The notes: generated by a model not told the origin, from the sequence alone. A stretch of DNA of 64,000 nucleotides from DAISVY01 sp036826635 (GCA_036826635.1 DAISVY010000011.1:36361-100360); one strand, 5' to 3'. Shown: positions 8,423-17,560, counted from the first letter of the stretch. Numbers and translations are program-made.

Positions 8423-10408
8423 TTAATCTTCTTTGGTCAGGGCTTTGAAATCCGGATCATCCCAATACTTCTTGAGATCCTTGTACTTGCGTGCTTCAGC
8501 TTTCCATTGGCTGTCTAACTTGACGGCTTTACCAAGGGCATCCAGCATGTCGGCCTTCTTCTCTTGCAGCGCATAGGCGCAGGCCATGTTGAACCAGGCG
8601 TGTTCTTTCAGATCGTTGATATCGGTGGCCTTCTTGTATTTCTCAATAGCCTGCTCAAAGAGATCGGGGTTGTTGCGGGCTTTGGCAAGGTCAGCCAGTG
8701 CTACGCCCCAGTTGGACCAGGCCTGTTCGTTCTGATCATTGATTTCAGTGGCCTTCTTGAATTTCTCGATAGCTTGCTTAAAGAGATCGGGGTTATTGCG
8801 GGCTTCGGCAAGGTCAGCCAGCGCTACGCCCCAGTTGGACCAGGCCTGTCCATACTGCTTGTTGATCTCAGTGGCCTTCTTGTACTTCTCGATGGCCTGC
8901 TCCAAGAGGTCGGGGTTATTGCGGGCCCTGGCAAGATTATTCAGTGCTACGCCCCAGTTGTACCAGGCCAGTTCAAATCTGTCATTGATCTCAGTGGCTT
9001 TCTTGAACTTCTCAATAGCTTCGTCAAGAAGCTCGGGGTTGTTGCGGGCTTTGGCAAGGTCAGCCAGTGCTACGCCCCAGTTGGACCAGGCCTGTTCGTT
9101 CTGATCATTGATTTCAGTGGCCTTCTTGAATTTCTCGATAGCTTGCTTAAAGAGATCGGGGTTATTGCGGGCTTCGGCAAGGTCAGCCAGCGCTACGCCC
9201 CAGTTGGACCAGGCCTGTCCATACTGCTTGTTGATCTCAGTGGCCTTCTTGTACTTCTCAATAGCCTGCTCAAAGAGGTCGGGGTTGTTGCGGGCCCTGG
9301 CAAGGTCGGCCAGTGCATTGCCCCAGTTGTACCAGGCTTCTTCTTTCAGATCATTGATATCAGTGGCTTTCTTGTACTTCTCGATGGCTTGCTCAAAGAG
9401 GTCGGGGTTGTTGCGGGCCTTGGCAAGGTCAGCCAGTGCATTGCCCCAGTTGTACCAGGCCTGTTCATACTGATCGTTTATCTCAATGGCTTTCTTGTAC
9501 TTCTCAATAGCTTGCTCAAAGAGATCGGGGTTGTTGCGGGCTTTGGCAAGCTCGGCCAGTGCGCTACCCCAGTTGTACCAGGCGGTCTCTGACTCCTCGT
9601 AGATATCGGTACTCCTTGCGTACATCCGGATCGCTTGTTCGTAGCGGCCCCCTTCACCGTGGCAGACACCGGCATAGAAGAGGATTTCCGCATCATCCGG
9701 CTTATGCCGGAGATAGTTTTCGAATTCCGCAAGTGCCTCGTCGTACCTATCTAAGCTATAGTAGTTGAGTCCCACGTTGCGGTGGACAGAAGGCGGTATT
9801 TGCTCTGACGGGGTACCCTCCCACTTCATTATGTTCAGCAGTGATTCATATGCCTTTATCGACTCTTCCGCCCCTGCTTTGTTAACGTAGTTAATTATCC
9901 TGTTGGGGTCGGTAATGCCTTTGCTCTCAGCTTCCTTTTTAGCTCCCTCCCAAGTCTGCGCCGATTGCGACGCCGCACTCTCGATCATTTCAGTCATACG
10001 CTTATGCTTGGCTTCCATTCCCTCGTATGTCCTGAATGCCTGCTGCCCCAGATGTCTTATTTTGTCGACTTCCCTGTGCACCTCCTCTCGGGCGTCCCTG
10101 ACACACCTGTCTGTCTCTCGTCTCATCTCCGCTAACCCATCGCGGGCTTCTTTGCGGACGCTGAAGAACTGCCAGAGAAGAATAGGCAGGATAATACCCA
10201 CTACCCCGACTAAGATAGTTATGATCGTAAGAATTGTATCCAGCCAGCCCTTCACAGTGTCAACTCTGATGACCGTATCGTGTACGGTATCGGTGATGGT
10301 GACCGTATCTCTGGCCGTGTCAATCGGCACCGGTGCGGACGATTGAGCACCGACAATCGAGGCCAGCAGAATTAAGCCTACCGCAAGAGCATATTTGGAT
10401 AAACGCAT
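8423..10408 (-). CDS. Membrane-anchored TPR protein with eight near-identical 41-residue repeats
   Basis: ATG 10408 follows GGGAGGAAAATCC and opens a 661-residue protein with a signal-like N-terminus (MRLSKYALAVGLILLASIVG). A Thr/Asp/Val-rich stretch follows (about 25-50, repeated DTV), then a hydrophobic helix at about 55-80 (TIITILVGVVGIILPILLW) and a charged coiled-coil region to about 150. The rest is TPR-like. Classical TPR units (about 195-290) come before eight 41-residue repeats of type AWxNWGxALADLAKARNNPD with FEQAIEKYKKATEIN. TPR arrays scaffold protein complexes. Location of the TPR part, cytoplasmic or periplasmic, depends on whether the first helix is cleaved. Partner and role are unknown. 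The repeats are nearly identical in DNA, including one exact 227-bp duplication. Confidence 0.85.
   Translation of the reverse strand: MRLSKYALAVGLILLASIVGAQSSAPVPIDTARDTVTITDTVHDTVIRVDTVKGWLDTILTIITILVGVVGIILPILLWQFFSVRKEARDGLAEMRRETDRCVRDAREEVHREVDKIRHLGQQAFRTYEGMEAKHKRMTEMIESAASQSAQTWEGAKKEAESKGITDPNRIINYVNKAGAEESIKAYESLLNIMKWEGTPSEQIPPSVHRNVGLNYYSLDRYDEALAEFENYLRHKPDDAEILFYAGVCHGEGGRYEQAIRMYARSTDIYEESETAWYNWGSALAELAKARNNPDLFEQAIEKYKKAIEINDQYEQAWYNWGNALADLAKARNNPDLFEQAIEKYKKATDINDLKEEAWYNWGNALADLARARNNPDLFEQAIEKYKKATEINKQYGQAWSNWGVALADLAEARNNPDLFKQAIEKFKKATEINDQNEQAWSNWGVALADLAKARNNPELLDEAIEKFKKATEINDRFELAWYNWGVALNNLARARNNPDLLEQAIEKYKKATEINKQYGQAWSNWGVALADLAEARNNPDLFKQAIEKFKKATEINDQNEQAWSNWGVALADLAKARNNPDLFEQAIEKYKKATDINDLKEHAWFNMACAYALQEKKADMLDALGKAVKLDSQWKAEARKYKDLKKYWDDPDFKALTKED
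8600..9590. repeat. 123-bp tandem repeat array encoding 41-residue TPR units
   Basis: Eight consecutive 123-bp units lie within the TPR gene. Bases 8664-8890 are identical to 9033-9259 over 227 bp at an offset of 369 bp, exactly three units. This points to recent duplication of a three-unit block by recombination or replication slippage. Unit number may vary between strains. Confidence 0.9.
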
Positions 10409-10618
10409 TGGATTTTCCTCCCGGATACCCCAAGTTACGCAAAATGGACCCATCCGTCAACAGCACCGCGGTCTTTTTTCTGCTCCGGCAGGCCGAATTG
10501 CGCTCCCCCGAGGCCGAAATATGCCCCTTTGAACCGGCCCGGTCGTCTGCTATCTTGTGTTTGTCAGCTTTCGCCCTCCCGTTTCGGTGAGGGCGGAGCA
10601 CAAAAGGAAAGCCTCCGT

Positions 10619-11593
10619 ATGCTCGATAAAAAGGCTACTCAGGAACTGGCGCGGCAGGTGCGCCGCTCCAAGTTAAGAGAAGTGTTCAACGAAGAGGTCG
10701 ACCGTCTTCTGGCCAAACGTCCGTCCGGCGTGGCCCCGGAAGAATACTGCGCCATGTTCGCCGGGCTGGTTGTCAACGAACTTCGCAGCCGGCTGTGTGC
10801 CGCGTCCAAATTCCGCCTGCCGGACACGGCCGCCGACAAAGTGAATACGGCCAATAAAGAGCTTGATTTCGATACCGTCCTCAAAGGCCTGTTTCTGGGT
10901 ATTCAATACGACCTGCTCACCGAGAACCTTCAGATGGTCAAAGCCCTCGGTGAGGCCATCGCCCAGCGCGACACCGGCAATAGCTGGCACAATCCCCGGG
11001 TGACGCTTTACAGCACGCGTCTGGCCGAAACCCTGCACCTTGAGCAGTCGCAAATACAGGCGCTGATCAAAGGCTCGTTTCTGCACGATATCGGGAAAAT
11101 CGGAATTCCCGACAAAATCCTTCTGAAAACCGGCGGGCTGAATGACGACGAACGCCGCATCATGAACAGTCATACCGAACTCGGGGCCAGGATGATCGGC
11201 GGGGTGACCTGGCTGGAAGACGCCATGGACGTGGTTCGGCACCATCACGAAAAATTCGACGGTACCGGGTATCCGGACAGGCTGAAAGGGGAGGAGATTC
11301 CGCTCAACGCCCGGATATTCGCCGTGGTGGATGTGTTCGATGCGCTGATTTCGCGGCGGCCGTACAAACCGGCGTTTTCTTACGATGAGACAATGGATAA
11401 AATAGATCGGCGTATCGGCCGGCATTTCGATCCGAAAATCGCCCGGGTGTTCGTATCAATCGCCCGACCGCTCTACGACGAGTTGGGCACCGACACCTAT
11501 CCCGTTCTCGATAACAAAGTCAACCGCTGTATTCAGACCCATTTCGGTATCGACCCCGAGGTTTTGCGCAATCGGGCCGAGATTGACCACTGA
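10619..11593 (+). CDS. HD-GYP domain protein, putative cyclic-di-GMP phosphodiesterase
   Basis: HD-GYP proteins hydrolyse cyclic di-GMP. From ATG 10619 (AAGGA upstream) the product is 324 residues. The N-terminal half (1-125) is helical with no recognised sensor domain. The HD-GYP domain begins near 130 with SWHNPRVTLY, then HDIGKIGIP (about 154), HTELGARMI, VRHHHEKFDGTGYP and a DVFDALISRRPYK segment. All metal and GYP signature residues are present, so it is probably active. It has no receiver or membrane segment. It is divergent from the TPR gene across 210 bp, so the two may share a control region. Confidence 0.9.
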   Translation: MLDKKATQELARQVRRSKLREVFNEEVDRLLAKRPSGVAPEEYCAMFAGLVVNELRSRLCAASKFRLPDTAADKVNTANKELDFDTVLKGLFLGIQYDLLTENLQMVKALGEAIAQRDTGNSWHNPRVTLYSTRLAETLHLEQSQIQALIKGSFLHDIGKIGIPDKILLKTGGLNDDERRIMNSHTELGARMIGGVTWLEDAMDVVRHHHEKFDGTGYPDRLKGEEIPLNARIFAVVDVFDALISRRPYKPAFSYDETMDKIDRRIGRHFDPKIARVFVSIARPLYDELGTDTYPVLDNKVNRCIQTHFGIDPEVLRNRAEIDH

Positions 11594-11619
11594 GAACCGA
11601 ACCGGGAAAGCGCTACGGC

Positions 11620-11925
11620 CTACGGAATCCAGATCTTCTTCGATGTCACGTACTCCGTTCGGGCCGGCCCGTGAATCGGCTCGACCGACTGAGTAAAGAA
11701 ATAGAGACCTTTGTAGTTGGTCAGGTACTGGTGTTTCTTCGTAAACACGCCGCCGGCAGCCGTTACCACCAGGGGAGCTTCCATACGGTTGAGAATTTTG
11801 ACGAATTCACTCGGTTCGACACTGACTATAGCGCCGGAAGCCTTGGTTGCCTGGGCAATTGCCGCCGCCGCTGCCGCGGCACCACTTGCTGCCGCTCCGC
11901 TCGCTGCTGCTCCACCGTTTGACAT
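11620..11925 (-). CDS. Small conserved-looking protein with Ala/Gly-rich N-terminus
   Basis: This 101-residue protein starts MSNGGAAASGAAASGAAAAA, a low-complexity helix-prone segment. A compact C-terminal part (about 30-101) follows and ends YVTSKKIWIP. An excellent AGGAGG lies eight bases before the ATG, supporting translation. I recall similar uncharacterised small proteins with an Ala-rich head and a terminal KKIWIP-like tail, but can give no function. There is no signal peptide or cysteine. It is convergent with the HD-GYP gene. Translation is likely; function unknown. Confidence 0.7.
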   Translation of the reverse strand: MSNGGAAASGAAASGAAAAAAAIAQATKASGAIVSVEPSEFVKILNRMEAPLVVTAAGGVFTKKHQYLTNYKGLYFFTQSVEPIHGPARTEYVTSKKIWIP

Positions 11926-12183
11926 ATTCTGTTACCTCCTGTAAGAAATACTCCGCTCAGCCGTAATTATTCAATGCTGCGGTGCCGGAATAATCTAACG
12001 GGTCGCCCGGCCGATGTCAGCAGTTCTCTGTTGTCAATTGACAGTTTTGAACGAAAAGAAGGTTGCGGGATTTTTTATAGTTGTTAGATTGCCCCTCGAA
12101 ACGGCGGTTGATCTTTCCGTGTTTCAACAGGTCGACCGGCTCTGGTATTTGTTTGACATCTTTGTTGACGAAAGGGTTTACTG

Positions 12184-12525
12184 ATGGACAATATGAAGCA
12201 GATCGCCGACGAGACCAACGAGAGTTTGAGTAAATTTTCGAAAGAATACCCGGCCGAGATGGCGGCTTTTGGTAAGATGATGCAGGCCATTGAGGCTCCG
12301 GGCGAACTCGATTCCAAAACCAAGGAGTTGATCGCCATTGCCCTGGGTATCGCCACTCACTGCAAATGGTGTATCGCTTTCCATATCGGGCAGGCTCTCA
12401 AACATGGCGCCACGCGTCGTGAGATTACCGAGGCCAGTTGGGTTGCCGTGCTCATGGGTGGTGGTCCGTCGCTGATGTATTTCCAGTTGGTTGAGAAGAC
12501 ACTCGACGATTTCGACGCCAAGTAA
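12184..12525 (+). CDS. AhpD-like carboxymuconolactone decarboxylase family protein
   Basis: A 113-residue all-helical protein. The AhpD/CMD signature is present: ELIAIALGIATHCKWC followed by AFHIGQALKHGATRREI, where CKWC (about residues 59-62) and the downstream His form the peroxidase-type redox centre known in AhpD. Small single-domain members often act as disulfide-dependent antioxidant proteins; the true substrate is unknown. AAAGGG lies seven bases before the ATG. A strong terminator follows, so it is probably monocistronic. Confidence 0.88.
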   Translation: MDNMKQIADETNESLSKFSKEYPAEMAAFGKMMQAIEAPGELDSKTKELIAIALGIATHCKWCIAFHIGQALKHGATRREITEASWVAVLMGGGPSLMYFQLVEKTLDDFDAK

Positions 12526-12545
12526 AATAAAAACGTCACTAATTC

Positions 12546-12578
12546 AACGGGGAGCGACTTTTGCCGCTCCCCGTTTTG
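12546..12578. terminator. Intrinsic terminator between the AhpD-like gene and pepF
   Basis: AACGGGGAGCG at 12546-12556 pairs with CGCTCCCCGTT at 12565-12575 around an 8-base loop, followed by a T-rich tail. It is positioned to end the plus-strand AhpD-like transcript, and could serve convergent pepF as well because the complementary strand also carries Ts. Confidence 0.85.
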
Positions 12579-12612
12579 TATATCGCTGTTTCGCCGTCGA
12601 TGGAGTGCGCGT

Positions 12613-14412
12613 TCAGGCCAGGCGGTCGACCTCGGCTACGTGCTCGGCGAACATCTTCAGGGTTGCCTTGATCGGCTCGGGTGTGGCCATGTCCACGCCG
12701 CAGATCTTGAGCAGCTCGATAGGATAGTCACGGCCACCGGCCGCCAGCATGGTCAGGTATTTATCGATAATACCTTCTTCGCCTTTCAGGAACTTGTCCA
12801 GAATCGCCTGTGAGGCGGCAAACGACGTGGCGTACTGGAAGACGTAGAACATGTTGTAGAAATGCGGGATGCGTGACCATTTCAGCGGTGTCAGGTCATC
12901 GATTTTCATTTCCGGACCGTGGTACTTCTGGGTCAGATCGCGCCAGAGAGCATTCATGAAATCCGGCGACAGGGCGCCGCCCTTCTCGACTTCCTTGTGA
13001 ATGGCCAGTTCGAAACGGGCGTAGAGAATCTGGGTGAAAAATGTCCCCACGGCGTTATCGATAGCGCGGTTGAGAAGGTACAGGCGCTGGCGGGTGTCGC
13101 TGACTTTTTTCAACAGATAGTGCAGCAGGAGGCCTTCGTTGAGAGTCGAAGCGACCTCGGCCACGAAGATAGAGTATCTGGCTTTGGGAAAACACTGCGT
13201 GGTGTTGGCCAAATGGCTGTGCATGGCGTGGCCCATCTCGTGCGCGAGAGTGAACATGTTGTCCACGGTATCGTTGTAGTTCATCAGCACGTATGGGTGA
13301 ACCTGGTACGTGGAATAGCTGTACGCCCCACTACCCTTGCCCTCGGTTTCGAAAACGTCCACCCATCGGCTGTCGAAAGCCTCCCGGAGTTTCCGGTTAT
13401 ACTTCTCGCCGAGCGTTTCCGTGGCGGCCAGCACTTCTTTGACGGCCTCGCCGTAAGCGACTTCGTAATCCTGATCGGGGAAAAGCGGGCAGGCCATGTC
13501 CCAGGGGGTAATCTCGTCCAGCTTCAGCAGGCGCTTGCGAAGCGCGATGTAGGCATGGAGACCGTCCAGATCGGCTTCGGTGGTGTTGAGCAGGGAATGG
13601 TAGACCTCCACCGGGATGTTGTCGGTATCGAGAGCGGCGTGAAGGCAGCTTTCGTATCGACGAGCCCGGCTGTAAAAAATATCCTTGTTGACCGAGGAGG
13701 CCAGCGAGGCCCCGATGGTATTGGCGTGGTCTTTGTATGCCGAATAGAAAGCGTGGTGTGCGTCGGAGCGGACCCGGCGGTCGGACGATTCGAGAAATTT
13801 GTAGAAGCGCTGTTTGGTAAGTTGCACTTCTTCGCCCTTCTCGTCTTTTATCGACGGATATTTCAGGTCAGCGTCGTCGAGCATCGAGAAAATCGTATCC
13901 GGGCCGCGGGACACGATGGCCGACTGGGCCAGTACTTCCTCGACTTCTTCCGAGCGGATGTGTTCTTTGGAGCGAATGAGTTCCTTGATATAGAAATCGT
14001 ACTCGTCGGTCTTCTCGAATTGGCCCGCCATGTTGAGCAGTTTCGCTTGCTCGATTTTCAGCAGTTCCGGTTCGACGAAAGCAAAAGCCGCCGAGCCCTG
14101 TGACGACAGCGAAGCCGCCCGTTCGGTCATGGCCTGGTAGGTCGAGACGCGGTTGTCGAGATCCTTGCTGAGGTAGGCATACTGATAAAGCTGAGCGAGA
14201 GCCTTGAACATTTCACTGCGGGCGTCCAGGCAGTCGTACATGGTTTTCGGCGACTCGGCCAGCTTGCCGACGAACGAAGGAGCTTTGGCTATTATCTCCC
14301 GGACGCGTTTGAAATCCGCTTCCCAGGCGGCGTCATCGGCGTAGATATCGGCCAGGTTCCATTTGTGTTTTTCTTCGATCTGGTTTCGTTGGGGAATTTT
14401 CGTCGTGGGCAT
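12613..14412 (-). CDS. pepF: Oligoendopeptidase F, M3 family zinc peptidase
   Basis: Cytoplasmic zinc metallopeptidase that trims oligopeptides. The 599-residue protein has an N-terminal helical lid domain (1-200) and the catalytic motif LAHEMGHAMHSHLA at about residue 390. The downstream glutamate zinc ligand lies in VASTLNEGLLLHYL. The C-terminal YATSFAASQAILDKFLKG region is typical. Length matches the 600-residue PepF group. GAGGATATACC precedes the ATG. It stands alone on the minus strand, convergent with the AhpD-like gene across a terminator. Confidence 0.95.
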   Translation of the reverse strand: MPTTKIPQRNQIEEKHKWNLADIYADDAAWEADFKRVREIIAKAPSFVGKLAESPKTMYDCLDARSEMFKALAQLYQYAYLSKDLDNRVSTYQAMTERAASLSSQGSAAFAFVEPELLKIEQAKLLNMAGQFEKTDEYDFYIKELIRSKEHIRSEEVEEVLAQSAIVSRGPDTIFSMLDDADLKYPSIKDEKGEEVQLTKQRFYKFLESSDRRVRSDAHHAFYSAYKDHANTIGASLASSVNKDIFYSRARRYESCLHAALDTDNIPVEVYHSLLNTTEADLDGLHAYIALRKRLLKLDEITPWDMACPLFPDQDYEVAYGEAVKEVLAATETLGEKYNRKLREAFDSRWVDVFETEGKGSGAYSYSTYQVHPYVLMNYNDTVDNMFTLAHEMGHAMHSHLANTTQCFPKARYSIFVAEVASTLNEGLLLHYLLKKVSDTRQRLYLLNRAIDNAVGTFFTQILYARFELAIHKEVEKGGALSPDFMNALWRDLTQKYHGPEMKIDDLTPLKWSRIPHFYNMFYVFQYATSFAASQAILDKFLKGEEGIIDKYLTMLAAGGRDYPIELLKICGVDMATPEPIKATLKMFAEHVAEVDRLA

Positions 14413-14557
14413 GGTATATCCTCATTTTGGGGCGGTTCGTTATTATGGGCCAATATGCGACGATATACAAAGAAACGCAAGAAGCCCTGTTCACGACCGA
14501 GGTGCCGTATGGGAACTCACGCCTTCTATCGTAAAGATCAATCGCCCGGTTGTCTGT

Positions 14558-14842
14558 TTACCGATGGCCCTTCGCGGCAGCCTTGCGGACTTTTGACCAG
14601 TACGGCCACTTCTTTTTTTCGGCCGGAAGCCGGGGATCCTCGGCCTGGGCGATGGCCGCTCGAAGGACATCTTCGCAGCACGGATCAAGCTTCATCCCGC
14701 GAATTTCCCGGAGCCGCATATAGAGTTCGTGAGCGTCGCAGCCGATCAGATTGCGGACCTCGGTTATACCCAGTCGGTCGAAATCTTTCAGGGTGGCCGG
14801 GCCCACCGATACCAGATCTTTCAGTTGGCGTTGATCTTCCAT
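14558..14842 (-). CDS. Small helix-hairpin-helix protein, Cdd1-like
   Basis: A 94-residue protein. The start MEDQRQLKDLVSVGPATLKD contains a helix-hairpin-helix-like SVGPATLKDFDRLGI, followed by VRNLIGCDAHELYMRL and a paired cysteine (PCCEDVLRAAIAQAED). This layout resembles the Cdd1 (pathogenicity locus) family of small HhH proteins, whose role is poorly known; nucleic-acid binding is inferred from the HhH. GAGG lies just upstream of the ATG. It is spaced 31 bp after the next minus-strand gene and may share its transcript. Confidence 0.75.
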   Translation of the reverse strand: MEDQRQLKDLVSVGPATLKDFDRLGITEVRNLIGCDAHELYMRLREIRGMKLDPCCEDVLRAAIAQAEDPRLPAEKKKWPYWSKVRKAAAKGHR

Positions 14843-14873
14843 GGCCTCATCATGTCAGCCCGAAGGCCGTGAA

Positions 14874-15242
14874 TCAATCATATTCGCGGCTGGCATCGGA
14901 CGCGGAGACTTCTTCAATTACCGAAATGCCGGATTCACCGCTGTTTATTCTCCATACTTCGTGCAGCCGATAGCGACCGTCGGGAAGAACCTCGGGAGTC
15001 GAGCGACAGGTGCCGGTCCGAAATGCCCCTTTGTTGTTGAGACATTGCCAGACCATGTCGAGGATGCCATCGACTTCCACTCGGGCGATCAAGGTGCCGA
15101 AAACGACGTTGCCGCCGTGGCAGGTTCCCCACACGGTTGAGCCTTTCTGATGATAGAAAAACCGGGTCTCGCGGGTGAAATCGCCTTCATCGTAGTTGAC
15201 CGTGCCCGCAAATACTCGGCCTTCGTAATTGAATCGGGTCAT
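14874..15242 (-). CDS. Conserved beta-rich protein of unknown function
   Basis: A 122-residue, beta-strand-rich protein with the pattern NYEGRVFAGTVNYDEGD, CHGGNVVFGTLIARV, MVWQCLNNKGAFRTG and a C-terminal RYRLHEVWRINSG. Close relatives are widely annotated as N-acetylglutamate synthase. I regard that name as unsupported, because no acetyltransferase motif is visible. It starts 33 bp after pnp ends on the same strand, so it probably belongs to the pnp transcript. No signal peptide or membrane segment. Confidence 0.7.
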   Translation of the reverse strand: MTRFNYEGRVFAGTVNYDEGDFTRETRFFYHQKGSTVWGTCHGGNVVFGTLIARVEVDGILDMVWQCLNNKGAFRTGTCRSTPEVLPDGRYRLHEVWRINSGESGISVIEEVSASDASREYD

Positions 15243-15275
15243 GAGTCACTTCTCTGATAAATGGTTGGTTATTCT

Positions 15276-16127
15276 CTACAATACCATCTTCTCCACACAG
15301 CCGGCGATGAGATCGCGGAGTTTCGGTTCGGTGCGCGAGGCCGTGCCGATCACGTCCTCCAGCGAGCAGGGGTGCATGTTGTCGGCCAGCCCCATGTCGG
15401 TGATTATGGAAAAGCCCAGAATGCGGTTCTTCTGATGATGGGCCGTGATTACTTCCGGTACGGTGGACATGCCGACGGCATCCGCCCCCATAGTGCGAAA
15501 CATGCGATATTCGGCAGACGTTTCCAGACACGGTCCGGTCAGCCCCAGATATACGCCTTCCTGCAACCGAAGCCGCTGCTGCATGGCGACTTCTTTGGCT
15601 ATCTGCTGGTACTGGCAGTTGTAGACCTCGTACATGTCGGGGAAACGGTCGCCCCAGCTATCGTCATTGTCGCCGATGAGCGGGTTGTGCGGGAAGTAGT
15701 TGATATGATCCTTGATGAGCATGATATCGCCCGGCTTGAAATTCGGGTTGAGACCGCCGGCGGCGTTGGAAACGATCAGGCTTTCCATGCCGAGCTTTTT
15801 GAGCACCCGGACAGGGAAAGCGATCTGCTTCATAGTGTAACCTTCGTAGAAATGGAACCGTCCCTGCATGCACACGACCGGTTTGCCGCAAAGATTACCG
15901 AAAAGCAGCCGACCGGCGTGTGATTCCACGGTTGAAACGGGGAAATGCGGAATCTTGTCGTAGTCGACCGTGCCGACCATGTCGATTCCGTCGACCAGCG
16001 AACCGAGACCGGTGCCGAGAATAATGCCGATTTTCGGCTCGAACTTGATTTGTCCTTTGATATAGTCAGTGGCTTCGTTGAGCTTTTTGTGAATATCAGC
16101 CCAGGTGGCCATGCCGTCGTCTTTCAT
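15276..16127 (-). CDS. punA: Purine nucleoside phosphorylase (trimeric type)
   Basis: Catalyses phosphorolysis of purine nucleosides to base and ribose-1-phosphate in salvage. The 283-residue length and motifs ILGTGLGSLVDGI (phosphate-binding loop), VESHAGRL, GRFHFYEGY, VSNAAGGLNP and MSTVPEVITAHH match the low-molecular-weight trimeric class. AGGAG lies eight bases before ATG 16127, so this start is preferred over the internal MATW. It is the downstream gene of the yggS-divIVA run on the minus strand, separated from divIVA by a terminator. Confidence 0.95.
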   Translation of the reverse strand: MKDDGMATWADIHKKLNEATDYIKGQIKFEPKIGIILGTGLGSLVDGIDMVGTVDYDKIPHFPVSTVESHAGRLLFGNLCGKPVVCMQGRFHFYEGYTMKQIAFPVRVLKKLGMESLIVSNAAGGLNPNFKPGDIMLIKDHINYFPHNPLIGDNDDSWGDRFPDMYEVYNCQYQQIAKEVAMQQRLRLQEGVYLGLTGPCLETSAEYRMFRTMGADAVGMSTVPEVITAHHQKNRILGFSIITDMGLADNMHPCSLEDVIGTASRTEPKLRDLIAGCVEKMVL

Positions 16128-16221
16128 GATTTCGACTCCTGCGTACTCCGTGTGTTCGGTAAGCGTTTATAATAATCGGAATATAACAGTTTGCCGGTGC
16201 GGCTAAAGGAAAAACTGGGCG

Positions 16222-16264
16222 AAAAAAAAGGACCGGCCCCGGAGGTGTACGTCGGGTCGGCCCT
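16222..16264 (-). terminator. Intrinsic terminator after divIVA
   Basis: On the minus strand GGGCCGACCC pairs, with one G-U and one mismatch, with GGGGCCGGTCC after a loop of about 15 bases. Eight Ts follow (eight As at 16222-16229 on plus). It separates divIVA from pnp, so pnp likely has its own promoter or depends on readthrough. Confidence 0.7.
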
Positions 16265-16285
16265 CATTCTTGCGGAAGGACTTTA

Positions 16286-17317
16286 TCAGCTTTTTTCGGC
16301 TTTGCTCATTTCTTCCTCGAATTTGGCCACGACTTCGTCGAGTTCTTTGGCCAGAGATTCAGGGGCGACCGGCTGTTTTTTGGCGTTTTCGGAAACCGCA
16401 ACGCGGTCGGTTGATGTTTTGATTTCGTCACCATCCTTGGCGACGAAACCTTCCGGGATTTCTTCCGCTCGGCGCGTGGTTTCCACGACTTCCGGTCCGT
16501 TGTCGGCCGACTGCTCCGAAGGTGTCTCGGCTGGCTGATCGGGGGATGAGTCGGGACTGGAGTCGAGGCTCGAGGGTTTATAGTTCTCCAGCGCGGCGGC
16601 CAGTTCCGGGTCTATATTTGTTTTGGAGTCAGACTCTTCGGAGGTTTCCTCCTGCTCGTCGCCGAGCACGCCTTTGATCGCTTCCGAAATGCTCATTTTG
16701 GTGCTGTCGGAAAGCCCGGCTATCTTATCTTCGTCGGGAGCGTTGGCTTCCTCGGTTTTGATCGAGGTGTGGCGCGAGGGTTGGGTGGCTATGGTTTCGC
16801 GGGTTTTGGCACTGACTTCGGACGAATCCGTGATTTCCAGATCATCCTCGCGGTTGCGTTTCTCTCCTTCGGAGGACACGATTTCGTCTACCAGTTGCAG
16901 GTGTGATTGAATCAGGCTGCGAATCTTGCTGAGATATGATTTCCTGGTCAACTCCAGTTTGGTGATCTGCTCTTCGATTTCTCCCGCCTTGAGATGGCGC
17001 GAGGTCAATTCCTTTTCGGCCTCGGTTTTGGCTTTGTTAACGATCAACTCCGCTTCCTGTTTGGCGTTGGCTACCGTCATATCGGCGTTGCGGCGCGCGT
17101 CGATAGCGGCGTTCTTGATCGTCTCCTCGAACTGCTTCAGACCGGACAGTTGGCTCTTGAGGGAATCGATTTCCATAGACAGTTTCAGGTTTTCCTGCTT
17201 GGCCGTTTCCAGGGCTGCAGCAACCTGTTCTTTGAAGCCGTCAACTTCGTCCCGGTCGTAGCCGCGCATCTGGCCGGGGAATTCATAATTGCGAACATCG
17301 TTGGGTGATAGATCCAT
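16286..17317 (-). CDS. DivIVA-domain coiled-coil protein
   Basis: DivIVA-like proteins bind curved membrane at poles or septa and organise growth or division. ATG 17317 has AGGTGAG seven bases upstream and gives 343 residues, preferred over the GTG four codons earlier. The N-terminus MDLSPNDVRNYEFPGQMRGYD has the family core with a GYD turn, followed by EVDGFKEQV and a long coiled coil (about 25-170). The C-terminal half (170-343) is acidic, Ser/Glu/Asp-rich and probably disordered. This tail is longer than in most DivIVA proteins. The neighbour yggS is frequently linked to divIVA in other bacteria. Confidence 0.85.
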   Translation of the reverse strand: MDLSPNDVRNYEFPGQMRGYDRDEVDGFKEQVAAALETAKQENLKLSMEIDSLKSQLSGLKQFEETIKNAAIDARRNADMTVANAKQEAELIVNKAKTEAEKELTSRHLKAGEIEEQITKLELTRKSYLSKIRSLIQSHLQLVDEIVSSEGEKRNREDDLEITDSSEVSAKTRETIATQPSRHTSIKTEEANAPDEDKIAGLSDSTKMSISEAIKGVLGDEQEETSEESDSKTNIDPELAAALENYKPSSLDSSPDSSPDQPAETPSEQSADNGPEVVETTRRAEEIPEGFVAKDGDEIKTSTDRVAVSENAKKQPVAPESLAKELDEVVAKFEEEMSKAEKS

Positions 17318-17560
17318 CTTAGTACTCACCTGCTTACGGATTTCGAATTCTGGCCCGATCTGTCGTTTTTCGTGCCTTTCGAGTTTCGAGCCGTTTCAAA
17401 ACGGTACACTACTATTGTTATCGTACCATCCGGCGAAAACATTAACGGTAATCGGAAAAAAAGAGGGGGCACATGCAGGTTGCGCGGTGCTCGCTAAGGA
17501 TTCTCAAGAACCGAGTTCCATCAAAGACCGATGATACCCGGGCTCTCCGGACGCTGGATT

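Noticed and set aside
12032..12043. TGTCAATTGACA, a perfect 12-base palindrome upstream of the AhpD-like gene
   Set aside because: It could be an operator, but it is short, not tied to a clear promoter, and has no matching regulator in the window.
12919..14103. 394-codon open frame on plus within pepF
   Set aside because: It is entirely antisense to a conserved peptidase with intact motifs and shows no recognisable protein features.
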